Assembly (NCBI RefSeq): GCF_026586625.1
Contig: NZ_JAODIW010000004.1
Coordinates: 124,001-188,000 of the forward strand
Length of the DNA stretch: 64,000 bases
Reading direction: 5' to 3'
From: Halobium salinum
Lineage (GTDB): Archaea; Halobacteriota; Halobacteria; Halobacteriales; Haloferacaceae
This document shows positions 17,642 to 27,055 of the stretch, in pieces. Each line of letters begins with the position of its first letter. The first letter of the stretch is position 1. Under the pieces are notes generated by a model. It saw nothing but the letters and a program-made list of their open reading frames with translations. It searched no databases and was not told the DNA's origin. Both the position numbers and the translations under genes were made by a program.

Positions 17642-18952
17642 TCAGCCCCGAAGCTCCTCGACGTGGTCGATTCGGGACTGCACGAGGTCGGCCTTCCCGA
17701 TGTCGTGGCGGATGCGGAGGCCGTCGCCCGCCGCGGAGAGCGCCTCCTCCGCGACCGCCTCGGCCGTTTCGATGTCGTCGGCGAAGCCCACGACGGCGAA
17801 CGACCGCGAGGTGGTGGTGTAGAGGCCGTCCTCGCGCTCGTCGACGGAGGCGTAGAAGAGGAGCGCGTCGGCGTCCCCTTTCCCGGCGGCCGCGGCGTCG
17901 ACCGAGGCCTCGTCGACCTCGATTCGGGCGCCGGCGTCGGGGTCGGTCGGGTAGCCCGCCGGGACGGCGTACTTACACACCGTCGCCCGAGGCGCGAAGG
18001 AGAGCTCCGGGAGCGGGTCGTCGTCGCGGGCGGCGGCGAGCACGTCGACGAACGGCGTCTCCAGCACGGGGAGCGTGTTCATCGCCTCGGGGTCGCCGAA
18101 GCGGGCGTTGAACTCGACGACCTTCACGCCCGCCGCCGTGAGCATGAACTGGCCGTAGAGCACGCCGGTGTACTCGGGGAGGGCGTCGACGGTGGCTTCG
18201 AGAATCGAGACGGCGTCGGCGTAGTCGTCGGCGGTCATGAACGGGAGTTCGAGCGTCGCGTCGCTGTAGCTCCCCATCCCGCCGGTGTTCGGACCCTCGT
18301 CGCCCTCGTAGGCGCGCTTGTGGTCCTGCACGGCGGGGGTCGGTCGGACCTCCCCGTTGGCGACGAACGCCTGCACGGTGAACTCCTCGCCGACGAGGCG
18401 CTCTTCGAGGACGACCCGGTCGTGGCCGCCCTCCCGGATGTACGCCTTCGCCTCTTCGGCGTCGACCTGGTCGCCCATCACCTTCACGCCCTTGCCGCCG
18501 GTGAGGCCGGCGGGCTTGACGACGAGGTCGCCGTCGTAGGCGTCGACGTACTGGCAGGCGGCGTCCCGGTCCTCGAAGACGGCGAAGTCGGGACAGCCCG
18601 GAATCGACTCCTCCTGCATGAACCGGCGCTGGTAGGCCTTGTCCGTCTCGATGCGGGCGGCCTCGGCGGTCGGGCCGAAGGTGTAGACTCCGACCTCGGC
18701 GAGCGCGTCCGCGACGCCCGCGGCGAGAGCCGCCTCGGGGCCCACGACGGCGAGGGTCGCGTCGACCGACTCGGCGTAGGCGACGACCGCCTCCGTGTCG
18801 GTCTCCTCGACGGACTTGAACCCGTCGGCGAGGGCGACGATGCCGGGGTTGCGGTTGCTCGCGCAGGCGTACAGGTCACAGTCGTCGGCCAGCGACCGGG
18901 CGACCGCGTGTTCGCGGCCGCCGCCGCCGACGAGGAGTACCGTCTCGCTCAT
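17642..18952 (-). CDS. purD: phosphoribosylamine--glycine ligase
   Basis: 436 residues from the ATG ending at 18952. The N-terminus VLLVGGGGREHAVARSL is diagnostic. The ATP-grasp core has VVKPAGLTGGKGVKVM, QDHKRAYEGDEGPNTGGMGSYS and VVEFNARFGDPEAMNTLPVL. It performs the second step of purine synthesis, joining glycine to phosphoribosylamine. It is a single gene, divergent from the YyaL-like gene. Confidence 0.96.
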   Translation of the reverse strand: MSETVLLVGGGGREHAVARSLADDCDLYACASNRNPGIVALADGFKSVEETDTEAVVAYAESVDATLAVVGPEAALAAGVADALAEVGVYTFGPTAEAARIETDKAYQRRFMQEESIPGCPDFAVFEDRDAACQYVDAYDGDLVVKPAGLTGGKGVKVMGDQVDAEEAKAYIREGGHDRVVLEERLVGEEFTVQAFVANGEVRPTPAVQDHKRAYEGDEGPNTGGMGSYSDATLELPFMTADDYADAVSILEATVDALPEYTGVLYGQFMLTAAGVKVVEFNARFGDPEAMNTLPVLETPFVDVLAAARDDDPLPELSFAPRATVCKYAVPAGYPTDPDAGARIEVDEASVDAAAAGKGDADALLFYASVDEREDGLYTTTSRSFAVVGFADDIETAEAVAEEALSAAGDGLRIRHDIGKADLVQSRIDHVEELRG

Positions 18953-19209
18953 AGTCGGTAGCGATACGCACAGGAGTGTAAGCGTTACCTTCGAGCGGGA
19001 GGAAAATGCGCACGAATGTGTGGTACGACGGCGGTACTCGACCGTCCCCGCCGAGACTCGGGGCGGTCCGTCGGGGACCGGCGCGCCGGTCGAGCGGGAC
19101 TCGCCGCGTCCCGGCACCGGTCGGCCCTCACGGCTGTCCGAGCGGCACCCCCGGAGACCGTTCGGAACGCGAATACGACCCTTTAGGTGGAGGCGGTCGT
19201 AAGCGACCT

Positions 19210-21327
19210 ATGAGCGATTCTGCGGACCGGAACCGACTCGGTGCGGAGGAGAGTCCGTACCTCCGCCAACACGCGGACAATCCGGTCCACTGGCAGCCGT
19301 GGGACGACATCGCGCTCGACGCCGCCCGCGAGCGCGACGTCCCCATCTTCCTCTCGGTGGGCTACTCGGCGTGTCACTGGTGTCACGTCATGGAGGAGGA
19401 GAGCTTCACCGACGAGGCGGTGGCGGCGGTTCTCAACGACGGGTTCGTCCCGGTGAAGGTCGACCGGGAGGAGCGCCCGGACGTCGACCGCGTCTACCAA
19501 ACGGTCTGCCAGCTCGTCTCCGGCGGGGGTGGCTGGCCCCTCTCGGTGTGGCTCACGCCGGACGGGCGCCCGTTCTACGTCGGCACGTACTTCCCGCCCG
19601 AGGAGCGACGCGGGATGCCCGGCTTTCGCGACGTGCTGGAACGGCTCCGTCACTCCTGGGAGGCGGACCGCGAGGAGATCGAGAACCGCGCCGACCAGTG
19701 GACCGCGGCCATCCAGGACGAGTTGGAGTCGACGCCGGAACCCGCCGACGAGGCGCCCGACGAGACGATTCTCGGGAGCGCGGCCGGTGCGGCCCTCCGG
19801 AGCGCCGACCGCGAGAACGGCGGGTTCGGGACGAGCGGTCCGAAGTTCCCCCAGCCGGGGCGGGTCGACCTCCTGTTGCGGAGTTACATCCGGAGCGGAC
19901 GCGGCGAGGCGCTCGACGTGGCCGTCGACGCGCTCGACGCGATGGCGGACGGCGGGCTGTACGACCACGTCGGCGGCGGGTTCCACCGGTACACGACGGA
20001 CCCCGAGTGGACCGTCCCCCACTTCGAGAAGATGCTGTACGACAACGCCGAACTCCCGAAGGCGTACCTCGCCGGTTACCAGGTGACCGGCAAGTGTCGG
20101 TACGCCCGCATCGCCCAGGAGACGTTCGCGTTCGTCGAGCGCGAACTCAGACACCCCGACGGGGGGTTCTACAGCACGCTCGACGCCCAGAGCGAGGGTG
20201 AGGAGGGGGCGTTCTACGTCTGGACCCGCGAGCAGGTCCACGGCATCCTCGACGACGTCGACGCCGAACTCTTCTGTGACTACTACGGTATCACGTCGGG
20301 CGGCAACTTCGAGGGCGGGCGGACCGTGCTGTCGGCGGCGAGGGGCGTCGTCGACCTCGCCGAGGAGTACGGGATGGCGGAGTCCGACGTGCGCGAACGC
20401 CTGCTCGAAGCCCGCGTGACGGCGTTCGAGGCCCGCGAGGAACGTCCACGCCCGGCTCGCGACGAGAAGGTGCTCGCCGGCTGGAACGGGCTGATGATAT
20501 CGGCGTACGCCCTCGGTGCCCGGGCGCTCGACCCGGTGCTCGCCGAGACGGCCGAGACCGCCCTCGAGTTCGTCCGCGAGCGGCTGTGGACGGCCGAGGC
20601 GGACGGGAGCGACGGCCCCGGACGGCTGGCCCGCCGGTTCAAGGAGGGGGACGTAAAGGGCGACGGCTACCTCGACGACTACGCCTTCCTCGGGCGCGGA
20701 GCGTTCGACCTGTACCAAGCGACCGGCGACGTGACGCACCTCGCGTTCGCACTCGACCTCGCCCGGACCGTCGTCGCCGAGTTCTGGGACGAGGAGGCCG
20801 GGACGCTGTACTTCACCCCGTCGAGTGGGGAGGGGTTGGTTACCCGACCACAGGAGCTTCAGGACCAGTCCACGCCGTCGAGTCTCGGCGTCGCCGTCGG
20901 CCTCTTGCTCGACCTCGCGCACTTCGACCCGAGCGCCGGCTTCGAGGACGTGGTCGACCGAACCCTGAAGACACACGCGAACCGAATCCGCGGGAGCCCG
21001 CTCGAACACGTCTCGCTGGCTCTCGCGGCCGACAAGTACGACCGCGGCCCGCTCGAGTTGACCCTCGCGACGGACACGGTCCCGGACGACTGGCGGGACG
21101 CCCTCTCCGCACGATACCTCCCGGACGCCGTCGTCTCCCCGCGCCCCGCGACCGAGGCGGGGCTGGCGGAGTGGTTGGACACCCTCGGCCTGGAGGAGGC
21201 GCCGCCGATCTGGAAGGGTCGAGAGGCCGTCGACGGCGAGCCGACCGCCTACGCGTGCCGGTCGTTCACCTGCTCGCCGCCCGAGACGGACATCCGAGCC
21301 GCCCTCGACTGGGCCGCCGAGCGCTGA
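19210..21327 (+). CDS. thioredoxin-domain/DUF255 protein (YyaL/SPATA20-like)
   Basis: 705 residues from the ATG at 19210, with a TATA-like ccctttagg about 27 nt upstream. The N-terminal 160 residues form a DUF255 thioredoxin-like domain with SACHWCHVME (Cys55 and Cys58) and PVKVDREERPDVD. The remainder is an (alpha/alpha)6-barrel related to N-acylglucosamine 2-epimerases (LYDHVGGGFHRYTTDPEWTV, HFEKMLYDNA, DEKVLAGWNGLMISA). The family is universal but its biochemical role is not settled. It is monocistronic. Confidence 0.9.
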   Translation: MSDSADRNRLGAEESPYLRQHADNPVHWQPWDDIALDAARERDVPIFLSVGYSACHWCHVMEEESFTDEAVAAVLNDGFVPVKVDREERPDVDRVYQTVCQLVSGGGGWPLSVWLTPDGRPFYVGTYFPPEERRGMPGFRDVLERLRHSWEADREEIENRADQWTAAIQDELESTPEPADEAPDETILGSAAGAALRSADRENGGFGTSGPKFPQPGRVDLLLRSYIRSGRGEALDVAVDALDAMADGGLYDHVGGGFHRYTTDPEWTVPHFEKMLYDNAELPKAYLAGYQVTGKCRYARIAQETFAFVERELRHPDGGFYSTLDAQSEGEEGAFYVWTREQVHGILDDVDAELFCDYYGITSGGNFEGGRTVLSAARGVVDLAEEYGMAESDVRERLLEARVTAFEAREERPRPARDEKVLAGWNGLMISAYALGARALDPVLAETAETALEFVRERLWTAEADGSDGPGRLARRFKEGDVKGDGYLDDYAFLGRGAFDLYQATGDVTHLAFALDLARTVVAEFWDEEAGTLYFTPSSGEGLVTRPQELQDQSTPSSLGVAVGLLLDLAHFDPSAGFEDVVDRTLKTHANRIRGSPLEHVSLALAADKYDRGPLELTLATDTVPDDWRDALSARYLPDAVVSPRPATEAGLAEWLDTLGLEEAPPIWKGREAVDGEPTAYACRSFTCSPPETDIRAALDWAAER

Positions 21328-21722
21328 TTCGAAGCGGCGAGGCGCACACAGCGGACGGTGGAGACGGGAGCAGAGCAACGGTCGGGAGTTAGGGGCCGGA
21401 GGAGTCGGTGGACGGACTGTCGAGTGTCGACTCCCGGACGCCGACCACGCGGCCGTCTGTCGGCCGAGCACATTCACTATCTACGAAATATTTATATTAG
21501 ATAGGTCACGCCGGTGCGAGATCGTTATACGTTCCTAATCGGTCGCCTCGAAAAGGACAGAACCGGAATAGTTGGCGTTTCACGGCTCCTGTCGCTCGGT
21601 TTTCGGCGAAGCACTTCCGCGACAGGTTTATATCCTTTTCGACCTTACTATGGGTAAGGACGCGCCGCGCCGGATTACGCCTTTCTGTCTCTCTATCCCC
21701 GGAGAGGTCCGTCCGCCCCACC
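21328..21722. promoter_or_regulatory. 395-nt regulatory gap upstream of tfb
   Basis: No gene is seen. It holds an AT-rich patch at 21487-21499 (aatatttatatta), a clear TATA element tttatat at 21627-21633, and an inverted repeat ccttac/gtaagg at 21643-21659. If the second TATA box is used, transcription would begin near 21657, giving tfb a leader of about 65 nt. That is long for a haloarchaeon, where most messages are leaderless. Confidence 0.55.
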
Positions 21723-22706
21723 ATGAGCGACACCACCATCAGAACCTACACCGACGCCAGCGAACGGGAGGAGGAACGACCGGAGAACGAGGTGAGCGAG
21801 GCCGTCCGCACCTGCCCCGAGTGCGAGGGCCAGCTCGTCGCCGACGACGAGCACGGCGAGACCGTCTGTGCCGACTGCGGGCTCGTCGTCGAGGACGCCG
21901 CCGTCGACCGTGGCCCGGAGTGGCGTGCGTTCGACAGCTCCGAGCGGGACGCGAAGTCCCGCGTCGGCGCCCCGACGACGAAGATGATGCACGACAAGGG
22001 GCTGTCGACGAACATCGGTTGGCAGGACAAGGACGCCTACGGGCGCACCCTGTCGGCGAAGCAGCGCCGCCAGATGCAGCGCCTGCGCACGTGGAACGAG
22101 CGCTTCCGCACCCGCGACTCCAAGGAGCGCAACCTGAAGCAGGCCCTCGGCGAAATCGACCGCATGGCCTCCGCGCTCGGCCTCCCCCAGCAGGTCCGCG
22201 AGACCGCCTCGGTCATCTACCGCCGGGCGCTGTCCGAGGACCTCCTGCCGGGTCGCTCCATCGAGGGCGTCGCCACGGCGTCGCTGTACGCCGCGGCCCG
22301 ACAGGCCGGCACGCCGCGCAGCCTCGACGAGATAGCCGCGGTCTGTCGGGTCGACAAGATGGAGCTCACCCGGACGTACCGCTACATCGTTCGCGAGCTC
22401 AAACTCGAGATTCAGCCCGCGGACCCCGAGCAGTACGTCCCGCGGTTCGCCTCGGACCTCGGCCTCTCCGACGAAGCGGAGCGCCGCGCCCGCCAACTGC
22501 TGAAGAACGCCAAGGAGACCGGCATCCACTCCGGGAAGTCCCCGGTCGGACTCGCCGCCGCCGCCGTCTACGCCGCCTCGCTGCTCACCAACGAGAAGGT
22601 GACCCAGAACGAGGTGAGCGAGGTGGCGAACATCTCCGAGGTCACCATCCGCAACCGGTACAAGGAGCTCCTCGAAGCCGAGGACGTCGGCCTGTTCGTC
22701 GAGTAG
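21723..22706 (+). CDS. tfb: transcription initiation factor TFB
   Basis: 327 residues, full length. The N-terminal zinc ribbon uses CPEC (31-34) and CADC (50-53). The B-finger/linker region (WRAFDSSERDAKSRVGAP, TNIGWQDKDAYGR) and two cyclin repeats (about 120-215 and 218-310) follow, ending in an HTH (SEVANISEVTIRNRYKELL). It recruits RNA polymerase to TBP-bound promoters. Haloarchaea encode several TFBs with different specificities, and which paralogue this is cannot be told here. The preceding gap has its own promoter and a possible operator. Confidence 0.96.
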   Translation: MSDTTIRTYTDASEREEERPENEVSEAVRTCPECEGQLVADDEHGETVCADCGLVVEDAAVDRGPEWRAFDSSERDAKSRVGAPTTKMMHDKGLSTNIGWQDKDAYGRTLSAKQRRQMQRLRTWNERFRTRDSKERNLKQALGEIDRMASALGLPQQVRETASVIYRRALSEDLLPGRSIEGVATASLYAAARQAGTPRSLDEIAAVCRVDKMELTRTYRYIVRELKLEIQPADPEQYVPRFASDLGLSDEAERRARQLLKNAKETGIHSGKSPVGLAAAAVYAASLLTNEKVTQNEVSEVANISEVTIRNRYKELLEAEDVGLFVE

Positions 22707-22800
22707 ACGGACGAGCTGGGGTCGCCGCCCGTGCTGAGGGGAGGTGACAGTCGTTCCCACGGCGGGAAGTTTTATTGACCGTGCTGGCTCACGTTCGGGT

Positions 22801-22980
22801 ATGGTCGAAGCGTTCGTCCGGCTGTTGTGCCCCGAGTGCGGCAAAGAGTGGGAATCGAATCCGACCGAGTTGCCGGAGACGCGCGTGAACTTCAGTTGTC
22901 CCAACTGTCACGCCACCCGACGGCTGACCGAGTTCATGCGGACCGAACGCGACCTCGAGATAGTCCGCCAGTTCGAGTAG
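22801..22980 (+). CDS. small zinc-ribbon protein, DUF7836-like
   Basis: 59 residues. Two CPxC knuckles (LLCPECGKEW and FSCPNCHATR) form a compact zinc ribbon, followed by a charged helix (MRTERDLEIVRQFE). This pattern recurs as a conserved small haloarchaeal family. An AT-rich ttttattg lies about 32 nt upstream and would serve as the promoter. Function is unknown; nucleic-acid binding is likely from the fold only. Confidence 0.8.
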   Translation: MVEAFVRLLCPECGKEWESNPTELPETRVNFSCPNCHATRRLTEFMRTERDLEIVRQFE

Positions 22981-23282
22981 TCCGGACGGGACGACCCGGT
23001 GTCGACGAGCAGTGAACGGGCCGACTGTCCCGCCGCATCCTCCCGGTGAAAACGCCGAATTTCTGCACCCCAATGTCACTTTGTGGGTCTGCCCGCCGAC
23101 CCCCTGATCGACGACAGTCAGCGGTGTGTCGACCCGCCAGCCCTCGAGCACGTTACTCCTTTCTGACCAGTCGACGGGGCCGAATACTGCGGAATTCGCA
23201 GTTGTGTCAAACAGCCCGGAGGAGTGTGGTAACGGTAGTCAGGATAGTTCTATAACCCTCCAGCGGCAAGCGGGTAGTGCCT
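22981..23282. other. 302-nt gap without a credible gene
   Basis: Short open frames on both strands lack a start context or plausible composition. The right end has ctataac at about 23250-23256, a TATA box roughly 30 nt before the UPF0058 start. Nothing else is seen. Confidence 0.5.
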
Positions 23283-23519
23283 ATGAAGAAGCAGGAGCTC
23301 ATTCACATTCACGGCCTGCTTGCTCAAGTACAGAACCAGTGCGAAGAGTGGGAGGATGATACGTTCGCGATGGAGGAGTACGAGGATCTCGGAGTCCGAC
23401 CGACATCCATCCACAAATCGAAGACCGACCACAAAGCAGCTGTTTTCAAACTCGCAAAGGGAGTCACGAAGGGCATCGACGCCGAAGAGTCCGAGCCGCT
23501 CGCAGCGAAGGCCGACTGA
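23283..23519 (+). CDS. UPF0058 family protein
   Basis: 78 residues starting MKKQELIHIHGLLAQVQ, the invariant N-terminus of UPF0058, which favours the ATG at 23283 over the GTG two codons upstream. It is predicted to be an all-helical four-helix bundle. The codon use is less G+C-biased than its neighbours. It is a conserved euryarchaeal protein of unknown function. Confidence 0.88.
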   Translation: MKKQELIHIHGLLAQVQNQCEEWEDDTFAMEEYEDLGVRPTSIHKSKTDHKAAVFKLAKGVTKGIDAEESEPLAAKAD

Positions 23520-23565
23520 GTCGCCGCCTTACTCCTCGAAGCTAACCCGACACCGAACCGGCGAG

Positions 23566-24066
23566 CTACTGCGACCGGTCGTCCTCGACCATCTCCTCGA
23601 ACTCGGGCAGCAGGTCGTCCTCCTCGTCGTCGCCGGCCGTCTCGTCCCCGTCGGTCTCCTCGTCGCCGTGTGTCGTCGCCTCGTCCCCGTCCGACTCCCC
23701 GCTCCCCTCCGTCGTCGCCTCCTCGTCGTCGTCTACGACTTCCGTGACGTCGAGGACCTTCAGGGGGATGTTGGTGAGTCGCTGGCCGATCTCCTTCCGA
23801 GCGATACGCCGGGCGTGTTCCTCACGCTCGACGTTGAACACGGTCATCTCCAGTTCGAGGGCGACCAGCGCCTCGTCGGCCGCGATGAACGCCGGAGGGA
23901 GCTCCTCTCCGGACTCCGTCTTCCGGTGTCCCATGTTGATTTCGACGTAGTTGAGGTCGGGGTTGAGCATCTCCCCCGTCTTCGAAATCGCGATTCGGAC
24001 CGCTTCGTCGACAGTCTCGACGTCGTATACGGGAACCGCGGCCTCAACGACGACTCTACAGTCCAT
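23566..24066 (-). CDS. UPF0212/DUF555 family protein
   Basis: 166 residues. The N-terminal 110 residues match DUF555 (MDCRVVVEAAVPVYDVET, NYVEINMGHRKTESGEELPPAF, EMTVFNVEREEHARRIARKEIGQRL). The C-terminal 50 residues are a Glu/Asp/Gly-rich disordered tail specific to halophiles. It is conserved in Archaea, with no established function. It is convergent with the UPF0058 gene and 155 nt from the divergent DUF123 gene. Confidence 0.87.
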   Translation of the reverse strand: MDCRVVVEAAVPVYDVETVDEAVRIAISKTGEMLNPDLNYVEINMGHRKTESGEELPPAFIAADEALVALELEMTVFNVEREEHARRIARKEIGQRLTNIPLKVLDVTEVVDDDEEATTEGSGESDGDEATTHGDEETDGDETAGDDEEDDLLPEFEEMVEDDRSQ

Positions 24067-24220
24067 ACCGTTGGTATGTTGGCCCGCATCAATGAAGCTT
24101 CGGCCCGAGAAGGCTCAGTCCACCCGAAAAGACAGTTTTCAGCGTTGATACGGCAGTCGGGCGACGCCGGGGTTGGCGACGGCCGGAACCCATTCACGGC
24201 CGGCGACCCACCGACCACCG

Positions 24221-24649
24221 ATGGGTGACGACACCGACGGCGGGAGCTACACCCTCCTGTTCGAGCTCGCAGAGGCAGCTCGAATCGGAGTCGGTGCGCT
24301 CGGGAGTCACGCCTTCGACGCGGGCTGGTACGCGTACACCGGAAGCGCACTGGGTACCGGTGGGTTCGCGCGCATCGACCGCCACGAACGGGTCGCCGCT
24401 GGCGACCACGACGTCCGCCACTGGCACGTCGACTACCTCGGCGGACACCCCGCGGCGACGCTCCGCGGGGTCGAGACGGCCGTCGGTCGCGACGTGGAGT
24501 GTGCGGTGGCCCGACGGCTCGGAGACGGGCCTGTGTCGGGGTTCGGTGCCTCCGACTGTGCGTGTGAAAGCCACCTCGCCTACCGACCTTCGGAGGCGAG
24601 ACTCCGCGACGCGGTATCGGACGCGTACGCTCGGGTCGGCGAAGAGTGA
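24221..24649 (+). CDS. GIY-YIG-like DUF123 protein
   Basis: 142 residues from the ATG at 24221. It contains GGSYTLLFELAEAARIGVG, AGWYAYTGSALG, GFARIDRHER, RHWHVDYLGG and SDCACESHL. This is the DUF123 pattern, a divergent member of the GIY-YIG fold that in some archaea is fused to endonuclease III. A nuclease role is suggested only by the fold. The Tyr of 'WYAYTGS' and the downstream Arg and His are retained. It is a single gene. Confidence 0.85.
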   Translation: MGDDTDGGSYTLLFELAEAARIGVGALGSHAFDAGWYAYTGSALGTGGFARIDRHERVAAGDHDVRHWHVDYLGGHPAATLRGVETAVGRDVECAVARRLGDGPVSGFGASDCACESHLAYRPSEARLRDAVSDAYARVGEE

Positions 24650-24846
24650 GGGGCGAAGCCCCCGGGCGACCGTCCGGGCAAGGCGGCCGCCCAACAGTGG
24701 AGAGGACCTCTCGATGGCGGCGCGACGGTCCGGGCAAGGCCGAGGCGCCGCCGAGGTTGCCGGCGTCAGAAGCACCCCGGCAACGGTACGTTCGCTCCGT
24801 GACGACATTACTTCACTCGTCGGAATCGTCGTCACCGTTCGACTAT

Positions 24847-24905
24847 CGTATAAATTACTTTTCCTCTATTCAAGTAGTGGGGCGGCAGCCGAACGCTTAT
24901 ATTCA
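24847..24905 (+). promoter_or_regulatory. two TATA boxes upstream of the regulator gene at 24927
   Basis: cgtataaattac (24847-24858) and gcttatattc (24896-24905) are the only strongly AT-rich patches in the 277-nt gap. The second lies about 27 nt before the ATG and fits leaderless initiation. The first would give a longer leader or an alternative start. Confidence 0.55.
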
Positions 24906-24926
24906 GTCCTCGTTCGCTACAATAGG

Positions 24927-25718
24927 ATGACGGATTCCGACCCCGACGAGATCATGGCCGCCGTCGCACGCCGCGGCGACGTACTGGAGGTCGTCGGGGG
25001 CGACGGGACCCGCAAGCGCGACCTCGTGGCGTCGCTCGATATCTCGCGTTCGACGGTCGACCGAGCGGTCCGCGAACTCGAGGGGACGGGACTCGTCGAA
25101 CGGACGACCGACGGCTACCGGCGGACGCTGGCGGGCGAACTCGCCTTGCGGGAGTACCGCCGGTTCGCCGACCACGTCGCCGGCGTCCTCGAGTGTCGAC
25201 CGCTGCTCGCGGAGCTCCCGCCGGACACACCGTTCGACGGCGCGCTGGTCGACGGATGCGAGGTCGTCCGTCCGACACGACACTCGCCCAACCGCCCCGT
25301 CACCCGGCTCACCGACCTGGTCCGGCGGGCACGTGACGTCCGGGCGTTCGGACCGGCTGTGTTTCCCCAACAGGTGGACGCGTACCACGAGTCGATTGTC
25401 GACCGCGGGATGGAAGCGGAGATACTCCTCGCCGAGGCCGTGGTGGAACGACTCGTCTCCTCGTACAGTCGGGCGCTCTCGGAGGCCCTCGACACCGGCA
25501 AACTGGCCGTTCGCGTCGCCGACGGACCGCTTCCGTACAGTCTCACCGTCGCCGAGACGGCTGACGGGCCGGCGGTCGGACTGCTAGTGTATGCCGACGG
25601 CGGGAGCGTCAGCGGCTACCTCGGAAACGACGGCCCGGAGGCCGTGCGGTGGGCCGAACGGGAGTTCGAACGACGCTGGGATCGGGGGCGGCCGCTCTCG
25701 GGCATCGGTGAGAGCTGA
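24927..25718 (+). CDS. helix-turn-helix transcriptional regulator, IclR/TrmB-like
   Basis: 263 residues. The N-terminal winged helix (10-75) has KRDLVASLDISRSTVDRAVREL and a wing TGLVERTTDGYRRTLAG. The rest is a ligand-sensor-like domain: FGPAVFPQQVDAYHESIVDRGMEAEILLAEAVVERLV and LPYSLTVAETADGPAVGLLVY. The architecture is common in haloarchaea as one-component regulators. The aminotransferase starts 79 nt downstream and may be cotranscribed or regulated. The effector is unknown. Confidence 0.85.
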   Translation: MTDSDPDEIMAAVARRGDVLEVVGGDGTRKRDLVASLDISRSTVDRAVRELEGTGLVERTTDGYRRTLAGELALREYRRFADHVAGVLECRPLLAELPPDTPFDGALVDGCEVVRPTRHSPNRPVTRLTDLVRRARDVRAFGPAVFPQQVDAYHESIVDRGMEAEILLAEAVVERLVSSYSRALSEALDTGKLAVRVADGPLPYSLTVAETADGPAVGLLVYADGGSVSGYLGNDGPEAVRWAEREFERRWDRGRPLSGIGES

Positions 25719-25797
25719 CCGCACAGAGAGCCGACCCCACAGAAGCCGACCTCGGAGAAGCGATAGCTCTTACCTACGCCCCGCCGTCGAACGGGCC

Positions 25798-26874
25798 ATG
25801 CTCCCTGCCGTCCCGTACATCGACTGGATCGCCGGGAAGCCCGCCGCCGCGACGCACGACCTGGGGTCGAGTGACCTCCGCCCGACGACGGCCGAGACGG
25901 GCGTCGCCCCCGAGCGACTCGTCGACCGACCGGATCCACCAGCGGGGACCAGCCTCGCCGAGCAGGTCGCAGAGCTGTACGGCGTCAGCCCGGAGTGCGT
26001 CCTCGTGACCGCCGGAGCGACCCACGCCAACTTCCTCGCGGCCGCCGCGGCGCTGAACGGAGACGACGACCACGTGCTCGTCGAGAAGCCGGGGTACCAG
26101 CCGCTGGTCGCGACACCTGCCGCACTCGGGGCGACGGTCGACCGGTTCCTCCGTCCCCCCGACGCCGACCACGCGGTCGACCCCGACCGAGTCGAGGGTG
26201 CCGTCGTCGACCGGACGGCACTCGTGACCGTGACGAACCGTCACAACCCGAGCGGCCGACGGAGCAGTCTCGAATCGCTCGAAGCCGCCGCTTCGGCCGC
26301 GGCCGCGGTCGACGCACCGCTGCTCGTCGACGAGGTGTACGCCCCGTTCGGTGCGGAGTCGCTCGACGGCCCCTTCGGCGGGCGGAGCGCCGCGGCGCTC
26401 TCGAACACCGTCGTCACCGGGTCGCTCACGAAGTTCCTCGGGTTCGGCGGCGTGCGTGTCGGATGGCTCGTCGGGCCGCCGTCGTTCGTCGACGACGCAC
26501 GGGGCGCGATGACGCACGTCCCGGCGGTCTCCGAGCCGAGCGTGGCGCTCGCGGCCCGGGCCGTCGATGGACGGGAGGGGCTCTGTGCCGACGCCCGCGA
26601 ACGCCTCCGGCGGAACCACCGGTTGCTCGCCGAGTTCGCCTCCGGTCGCGAGGACCTCTCCGGGCGCGTCCACGACGGCTGTAGCTACGCCTTCCTGAGC
26701 CACGAGTCGGCCGACGGCGACGCGGTCGTGGAGGCGGCGTGGGACGCGGGAATCCTCGTCGTCCCCGGCCGGTTCTTCGACACGGCCGACGCGTTCAGAG
26801 TCTCGGTGGGCCAGTCCGCCGACGAGACGGCCGCCGCGCTCGACGCGTTCGGCGTGGTGTTGGACGAACTGTAG
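25798..26874 (+). CDS. class I/II pyridoxal-phosphate aminotransferase
   Basis: 358 residues from the ATG at 25798. The fold-type I pattern is present: TAGATHANFLAAAA, EKPGYQPLV, NRHNPSGR, LLVDEVYAPFG and the PLP lysine in TGSLTKFLGFGGVRVGW. A terminal GRFFDTADAFRVSVGQS fits the aspartate/aromatic aminotransferase group. The substrate is not assignable. The preceding regulator gene, in the same direction, suggests local control. Confidence 0.9.
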   Translation: MLPAVPYIDWIAGKPAAATHDLGSSDLRPTTAETGVAPERLVDRPDPPAGTSLAEQVAELYGVSPECVLVTAGATHANFLAAAAALNGDDDHVLVEKPGYQPLVATPAALGATVDRFLRPPDADHAVDPDRVEGAVVDRTALVTVTNRHNPSGRRSSLESLEAAASAAAAVDAPLLVDEVYAPFGAESLDGPFGGRSAAALSNTVVTGSLTKFLGFGGVRVGWLVGPPSFVDDARGAMTHVPAVSEPSVALAARAVDGREGLCADARERLRRNHRLLAEFASGREDLSGRVHDGCSYAFLSHESADGDAVVEAAWDAGILVVPGRFFDTADAFRVSVGQSADETAAALDAFGVVLDEL

Positions 26875-27055
26875 GTCGGGAGCCGGGGGTACTCGGGGAC
26901 GGGACTTCCCGGGGCTCGGTGGCGAACAGCCGACGGTCGGGTCGTCGGACGCACGGCGGGTCGTCGGGCTCCCGCGGACCGCCGCGCGGCGGAGGGTCAG
27001 GTCACGGCGGGCGTGGCCGCGTCCTGCTATTTGAACCCGAGGTCGACGACGCCGT

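Noticed and set aside
21572..22747. 391-codon frame overlapping tfb on the same strand
   Set aside because: It is Arg/Pro-rich and out of frame with the unmistakable TFB. G+C-rich codons suppress stops in all frames.
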